A stretch of 64,000 nt of DNA, from NCBI GenBank assembly GCA_018292915.2, contig JACVVK020000206.1:841501-905500 (forward strand), given 5' to 3'. The translations under genes and the position numbers were made by a program. Below the pieces are notes generated by a model, which had not been told where the DNA came from, did not search any database, and saw only the letters and a list, made by a program, of their open reading frames with translations. Positions 58,948 through 64,000 of this stretch are shown one piece after another (position 1 is the stretch's first letter; every line of letters begins with the position of its first letter). Origin of the DNA: Batillaria attramentaria (taxonomy: Eukaryota > Mollusca > Gastropoda > Batillariidae).

Positions 58948-59900
58948 TTAATTGCGGGCGCGCCAAGTGGCGTGAATTTTGACAGGCCGCACCCATCCTT
59001 GATGGCCCGCATCACAGGAGAGTTGTTCAAATTGAGCTTGTCTGTGCGTTATCAAATTATAACAATGACACAATATCGGTGTTTTGCTCGTGGTATGTCC
59101 CAGATGGACCAATCACTGTCTTCTTTCTGCATGTAAACAACGTATCATAGATTGATACATGCACCAAGTGTGCAAATACGAGAACCCTCTAGAGAAAACT
59201 GTTTAGCAAAACACGGATGTGAAGTTGGCTACGGTCACCCGGAGGAAATAAGGTTTTCTTCCTTTTTTCATATATAATTACACCCAGTCCCAGCTGGTCT
59301 CATTTCCCAAAAACAACATTTTTTTCCCGTTCTTGTACTCCGTAACCGAATGTCCTCAAAACTGGGTTTTCCCACCCTCCAAAAAAATATGCACTGTTTC
59401 TTATCTGGCAATACAAAAATACGACGGGCGTTTAAGGAGCCGGCTGCAGTTTTGCTGATGTAACGATTGTGTATATAAACCGAGAAAACTCCCTCTTTGG
59501 ACAGCAATACATGTCTGAGAGGAAAGCTGCCGTCCAGTCCGAAATCTGCAATGAATTGTGTTTCTGGTAGCAGGATCATGCAGTTCTCAGCATTCTCTCG
59601 CGAAACCTATAATACTTTGTCGACGACTCTCGTAAACAGAGAGAGCGTAGAGTTATTCGACTAAATTGTTTTGGCTTACACTTGTCGAACCTTGCAACCT
59701 TTTGGTCTCGTGTTTTGTCCAAACATAGCAAGACTGTCCAAACACGACAGGACCAACGCTGACCTACAAAATATGTTCGCTAGAACCTTGAACAGAAACT
59801 GTATGATTTTCTAGGTATTTTATTAGGTTTGGTCAAGTTTGTCCGCAGTATCTGATGGAATTCGTGTTTTGTAATTTGTGCAGGTAGGCCGAGTGGCTGT
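58948..59900. other. Upstream region of the signal-peptide gene; no recognised gene
   Basis: A minus-strand frame of 103 codons (59268-59579, MILLPETQFIADF...) has no motif I recognise. TATATAAA occurs on plus at about 59471, followed by no obvious exon. Treated as non-coding. Confidence 0.4.
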
Positions 59901-59908
59901 TGACGTCA
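59901..59908 (+). promoter_or_regulatory. Consensus CRE (TGACGTCA) upstream of the signal-peptide exon
   Basis: A perfect 8-bp CREB/ATF site 367 bp before the ATG at 60275. An AAATAAAG TATA-like stretch lies 6-14 bp downstream. The placement suggests a promoter with a transcription start near 59940. Confidence 0.5.
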
Positions 59909-60274
59909 CTCCAAATAAAGCAGAGGCCCACTGCGGCTGACAAAGACCCCCAAAGACACCAAAGCTGCCAAACCTAGGAGCAGAGGAACAAAACATCCAG
60001 TAGCTGCCTTGGACACCGAGCCGTCAGAGATGGAGACCAAGCTAATACCCTAACAATCAGCTAAGCAGCGCAATGGAGATCCAGCAAGTTCATTAGCGAT
60101 ACATCCAGGACACAGAACTAAAGTACGATACACGCTCGGTTAATCTCTGTAGCTACTTTCCTGCCGAGAAACAGAAACAAGAAGAAGGAGAAGAGGAAGA
60201 ACCAGCAACAGTTGTGGCTACCAGGAGAGAAGTTAACAGCATCAAAGAACGGAGATCCAGTACTCGCCAAAGAC

Positions 60275-60352
60275 ATGTACCGCAAGTGGTTGTGGGTTCC
60301 GCTGGCCTTGGTCTGCCAGTACTGCGAACTGATCCGAGCCCTGCCAATCAAG
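60275..60352 (+). CDS. Signal-peptide exon of an unrecognised secreted or membrane protein
   Basis: An ATG at 60275 gives 26 codons: MYRKWLWVPLALVCQY, then CELIRALPIK, ending at a GTAACG donor. A basic n-region (YRK), a hydrophobic core (WLWVPLALVC) and a polar end with small residues near a likely cleavage site (RALPI) form a typical signal peptide. The exon ends in phase 0. The gene would continue into 63814-63844 and beyond the window. The mature protein is too short here to name. An alternative overlapping frame (ATVVATRREVNSIKERRSS...) is also open but lacks a start. Confidence 0.5.
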
Positions 60353-60532
60353 GTAACGACTAAGTCTTTACGGAAGTTTGTTCTAGATTCTGTGGATGTG
60401 AATTATTTAGCATTGTGCGCAAACATGTTAGCACATGACACAGAAAGGAAGAGAGGGCGGGACACACTAAGGCTGAATCCTAGGGTATGAATATACTATA
60501 GAAGATATGTTCGCCCGTCTGAAACATTCGTG

Positions 60533-60678
60533 CGACTTTCTAATGCTCGGGTCGTGAGTTCGCATCCCGGCTGGGGCCAAATATCTGTGATGGCTTTTTC
60601 ATCGTTGCCCCGTCTTTGATATCACCCGTATGTGGTGGAAAAGGACGTGAAACCCCCAAACACCCACCCACCCCATTC
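60533..60678 (+). mobile_element. SINE family B, 5'-truncated
   Basis: It starts inside the tRNA-like region (TTCTAATGCTCGGGTCGTG) and continues through GAGTTCGCATCCCGGCTG, TGATATCACCCG and the CACCC tail. It lies in the presumed first intron of the signal-peptide gene. Confidence 0.9.
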
Positions 60679-60946
60679 GCGCGACTATTTGGTTTTGACA
60701 AGTGTTGATTGTTAGGTTTTCACTTGCAAGTATTCTCTACACAGTTAGAATTATAACACTGAAAAATTACAGCGGTAAAACTTACTTTAGTGACCGGATC
60801 AACCTCAAAGTGAACGAGACATCCCGAACATCAGAACGTAGTCTTTTACATTACTTGTTTTGACAAACGTTCTCAAACGTACATACAACAGAAGGTCGAG
60901 AACAGTCCGTAAAGGGCCGCTTCGCTCTGGAGCTAGAGACAAATGG

Positions 60947-60949
<3 letters not shown>

Positions 60950-61003
<54 letters not shown>
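60950..61003. repeat. (CA)n microsatellite
   Basis: About 27 CA units. Confidence 0.95.
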
Positions 61004-61005
<2 letters not shown>

Positions 61006-61674
61006 CATTCACACGCACCGACTGCTCTGATGTTCAGGCGCGCGGAATCAGACGGTTGAGTTTGCAGAGAGATTCAACACAAATCCTGCCGTCTTGGACT
61101 AAAATTGTGCCTTTTACTGCAGCATTCTTTCGCGGTCTGAATCAAAAGTCTGTTGAGATCCCGCAAACACAGGGCATTAGCGCGGGGGGTAACATCTGAA
61201 TGTGGCTACGGGCCGGAGAAAGCAATGCTAGTGGTTGTGGAAGGGTCGGGGTGGCGGTGGCGGTGGCGGTGGGGTGGAGGGTCAGGGAGTAAGACACCAA
61301 GGAGTTTCGTCAGCAATCTTGAACTCTTTAGACGCCATAAACTTAGGCATGCAGGTCCGGTGTAGGAAAAAGTGCAAACACGCCGGTCGACTACGCTCAT
61401 TCTGATTTGAAACGCTTTGACCGGTATTCACACCTAAGCCTTGTTGATATTTGCACAGAATTGTTCATAGTTAATGGGTGCTTTACGAAGTGTTAGGTCG
61501 TACTGTCAAAAATGTCACATGAGTGTAGACTGTTCACACACACACACACACACTTGCCAGGGAGGGAGGCATTCAGGGAGGAAGTGACTCTACTGTATTG
61601 AAATGAAAATCGCTGTCAGTTGCAGCAACTGCTCATCAGTTTCATGAAAATTTAATTGGCAGTTCACTAGATTA

Positions 61675-61845
61675 AGACATTTCGTACCGCGCACGAGTAA
61701 CCCACGTTTTGGACTCTTTTTCGGTTTTGGCCCTGTATGCGAAAATCGGGCAAGATTTACGGTTCCCTGATAGCTCTTACTGCAGCAAGCACGAGTATTA
61801 TCAAAGTGCAACACTCCCACCAAGCCAAATTTAAAACCACGGAGA
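61675..61845 (-). repeat. Unclassified interspersed repeat, copy 2 (inverted)
   Basis: Reverse-complement counterpart of 58395-58575, about 3.2 kb away: TTTCGTACCGCGCACGAG, CCACGTTTTGGACTC, TGTATGCGAAAATC and AAAGTGCAACACTCCCACCA. Confidence 0.75.
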
Positions 61846-61901
61846 TGATTTTGTTTTTGTTGTGAGGCCACTGGTGGACAACCCCAAACGTATTTGGTAG
61901 G

Positions 61902-62072
61902 GCTTGGTGGGTGTTTGGGAGTTTAACGTCCTTTTCCACCGCCTCAGGGTGATGTCAAAGACGGGGCAACGAGTACAAAGCCATTACAAATATTTGGCCC
62001 CAGCCGGGATTCGAGCTCATGACCGAGCATTGAAAAACCAACGCTCTACCGTTCGGCCACCCCGGCTCCCCT
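61902..62072 (-). mobile_element. SINE family B with target-site duplication
   Basis: Complete copy on minus. Flanked by CGTAYTTGGTAGG at 61889-61901 and 62073-62085. Confidence 0.94.
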
Positions 62073-62417
62073 CGTACTTGGTAGGAATTGAGTTAAGAAA
62101 ACTGTTCGGTTCAGCACTACGGTCACTGTAAATGAAGAGTCCTAGATACTTTTGGTGTATTTTGCAACAGTCAATACCGCTTAGACCGCCACCGAAGACG
62201 GGAACAGCTTAACTCAGTAGTGAACTGACTTCTGACTGGCCAGAGGAACACAATTATTAAGTCACTGGAAAGACTCCCGCATTTCCTTAACGTTATAGTA
62301 GCACCCACTGCATACGGCTCAGTCTTTGCAGGCCCTGTAACAAACTTAACTTGGCATGAACAGTGTATGTCAATTGTCAAATGACTGGGTTCCAAAGAAC
62401 CCTAGCAACAAGATTTT

Positions 62418-62820
62418 CTCTTTAGTTTCAACTGACGAAACTCACATACTCTTTAGTTTCAACTGACGAAACTCACATACTCTTTAGTTTCAACTGACGA
62501 AACTCACATACTCTTTAGTTTCAACTGACGAAACTCACATACTCTTTAGTTTCAACTGACGAAACTCACATACTCTTTAGTTTCAACTGACGAAACTCAC
62601 ATACTCTTTAGTTTCAACTGACGAAACTCACATACTCTTTAGTTTCAACTGACGAAACTCACATACTCTTTAGTTTCAACTGACGAAACTCACATACTCT
62701 TTAGTTTCAACTGACGAAACTCACATACTCTTTAGTTTCAACTGACGAAACTCACATACTCTTTAGTTTCAACTGACGAAACTCACATACTCTTTAGTTT
62801 CAACTGACGAAACTCACATA
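62418..62820 (+). repeat. 31-bp minisatellite, 13 units
   Basis: Unit CTCTTTAGTTTCAACTGACG-AAACTCACATA repeated 13 times with no visible variation, so it is very young or actively homogenised. Each unit contains AGTTTC-AACTGAC-GAAACT, a small inverted repeat. There are no spacers, so it is not a CRISPR array. Confidence 0.98.
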
Positions 62821-63813
62821 CGCCCACGTGATCTAGTCTACAGTCGGAAATCAAACAAGAGTTCATTTAGGCTCCCAGAAAGTCCTAAATCAACCTTAAT
62901 TTCTTAGGGTTGGGAGAAATTAATGAACTGACGAAATGCAGTCTTCACATCAATGCGAACAAAGAAAGTTTCTTTACATATTACAAGAAGATGTACCTAT
63001 GAAGCAGGCGGCCCACGTGATTCGACAGAGCACGATCAACAACGGTAGGTATGACAGTGAATCGTTGTGAACTGGATAACGTGCTACGTAAGCTTTTGGA
63101 TACTATCTGTTTATCTGAGTGTTAAATATTCCTGGTGACGTATATGTCAGACAGAAATTTTTAACCACAACCTAAAGGTTATTCCCATCGTAGCTAAGTC
63201 CTTCAAAGGTACTGAAAACATAGGCTGAAGGCCACCTCCGGTTTTTATCAATCGAGTTGCGTGTGTAGAAGGATTTGCTTACAGGTTGTTTAAACATACC
63301 ACCGAAAGTCATCCAGTTCAAACCAGGCCCGCGACAACCGTGTACGCCACTTTCGCTTCTCTCGAAGTCGCAAGCCTCACGGAGAGAGAGAGAGAGAGAG
63401 GGAGCCCACAAAATGGCCTCTCTCCAGTCAGCTACGTGTTCATTGATTGCTTCGGTTTAACCTTCGACCTCCGTGGATTGACCTTCAACCCGGCGCGTGA
63501 CCCAGTCTGTTGCCAAGCAGCGGTTGCCGAGGCGCTGTTTGCGTGTTGCTTTTGTCTGTTTGCCAATGACGCCAACGATGCAGTGGGCGAAGGGAAACAC
63601 GGAAACAGTTTTTAAGCAACAACTAGAACACGGTAAACATGTGTTTACAGTTCATAAACTCAGCCCGAATCGCCCAACTCAAAACTGAGGTGTCCTGCGT
63701 GCTATGTACCAGGGAGTATGTGATTTTTTCTTCTTCTGAGTTCTGAAGTGTTTAGGAACGCTAACTGTTCTTCCTGCGTGTGATATTTCTTTTCTTTCTT
63801 TTGTTTGATTTAG
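62821..63813. other. Presumed intron of the signal-peptide gene
   Basis: It holds a short (GA)n run at about 63380-63400 and a pyrimidine tract (TTCTTTTCTTTCTTTTG) leading to an acceptor at 63813. The short ORFs have no recognised product. Confidence 0.4.
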
Positions 63814-63844
63814 GATGCACAGTTCAATCCAGAGGAAAATATCG
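63814..63844 (+). CDS. Probable second exon of the signal-peptide gene
   Basis: A strong pyrimidine tract and TTTAG acceptor are followed by 31 bp and a GTGAGT donor. In the phase set by 60275-60352 it reads DAQFNPEENI plus one base, acidic and soluble as expected just after a signal peptide. Support comes from splice signals and phase only. Confidence 0.42.
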
Positions 63845-64000
63845 GTGAGTAGTTATGCCCTGTAACAGCGAAAAGTCACAAAAAAGACGAAAACAACAAG
63901 CACAGTACTATCAAACCAGCGACAGCAGTAACTTTAACGACTACTGTGACCTTAAATGTAATGACAGTGACACTGACTTTATTTTCCTTTTTTTCTTCTT

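Noticed and set aside
59268..59579. 103-codon minus-strand ORF with ATG (MILLPETQF...)
   Set aside because: No family motif, no splice or promoter context, and a length that chance allows in this DNA.
62418..62820. Regular 31-bp direct repeats resembling a CRISPR array
   Set aside because: Units are head-to-tail without unique spacers, and the setting is a eukaryotic genome.

Overview
This is a 64-kb piece of animal nuclear DNA. The genes are broken into many short exons with GT-AG introns. There are abundant CA/GT microsatellites and G/C homopolymer runs, and the right half is full of tRNA-derived SINEs, LINE tails and palindromic DNA elements. The protein matches, the repeat style and the recurrent TACATGTA octamer suggest a lophotrochozoan, most likely a gastropod mollusc. 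That placement is an inference; the window holds no taxonomic marker.

Left half (1-36.5 kb), gene-dense. From left to right: the first coding exon of a V-ATPase subunit a gene running leftward out of the window (171-284, minus); a 29-exon, ARM/HEAT-like gene that best resembles meiosis inhibitor 1 (MEI1; 2045-14415, plus); a complete 22-exon TBL3/UTP13 gene of the SSU processome (14510-24107, minus); and a complete 14-exon annexin with a long Pro/Gly/Tyr-rich head (25449-35671, plus). I rebuilt all three multi-exon genes exon by exon, and reading frame is kept at every junction (1146, 788 and 591 codons). MEI1-like and TBL3 converge tail to tail with 94 bp between stop codons. TBL3 and the annexin diverge from a 1.3-kb interval holding a CCAAT/ETS-type promoter and some unexplained protein-like ORFs.

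Right half (36.5-64 kb), gene-poor. I find no convincing coding gene until a signal-peptide exon at 60275-60352, preceded by a perfect CRE, whose probable second exon is at 63814-63844; that gene runs off the right edge. The rest is repeats: a 1.46-kb pogo/Tigger-like element, about a dozen copies of one tRNA-derived SINE (five with clear target-site duplications), a second SINE that occurs as a two-headed composite, LINE 3' ends sharing a tail motif with it, several foldback/MITE elements, and minisatellites of 31, 33 and 68 bp.

The points most worth following up are the composite SINE and its LINE-like tail, a possible intronic terminal exon that would give an annexin lacking its annexin core, the duplicated annexin stop-codon region, the pogo-like element inside TBL3, and the ORFs between TBL3 and the annexin.
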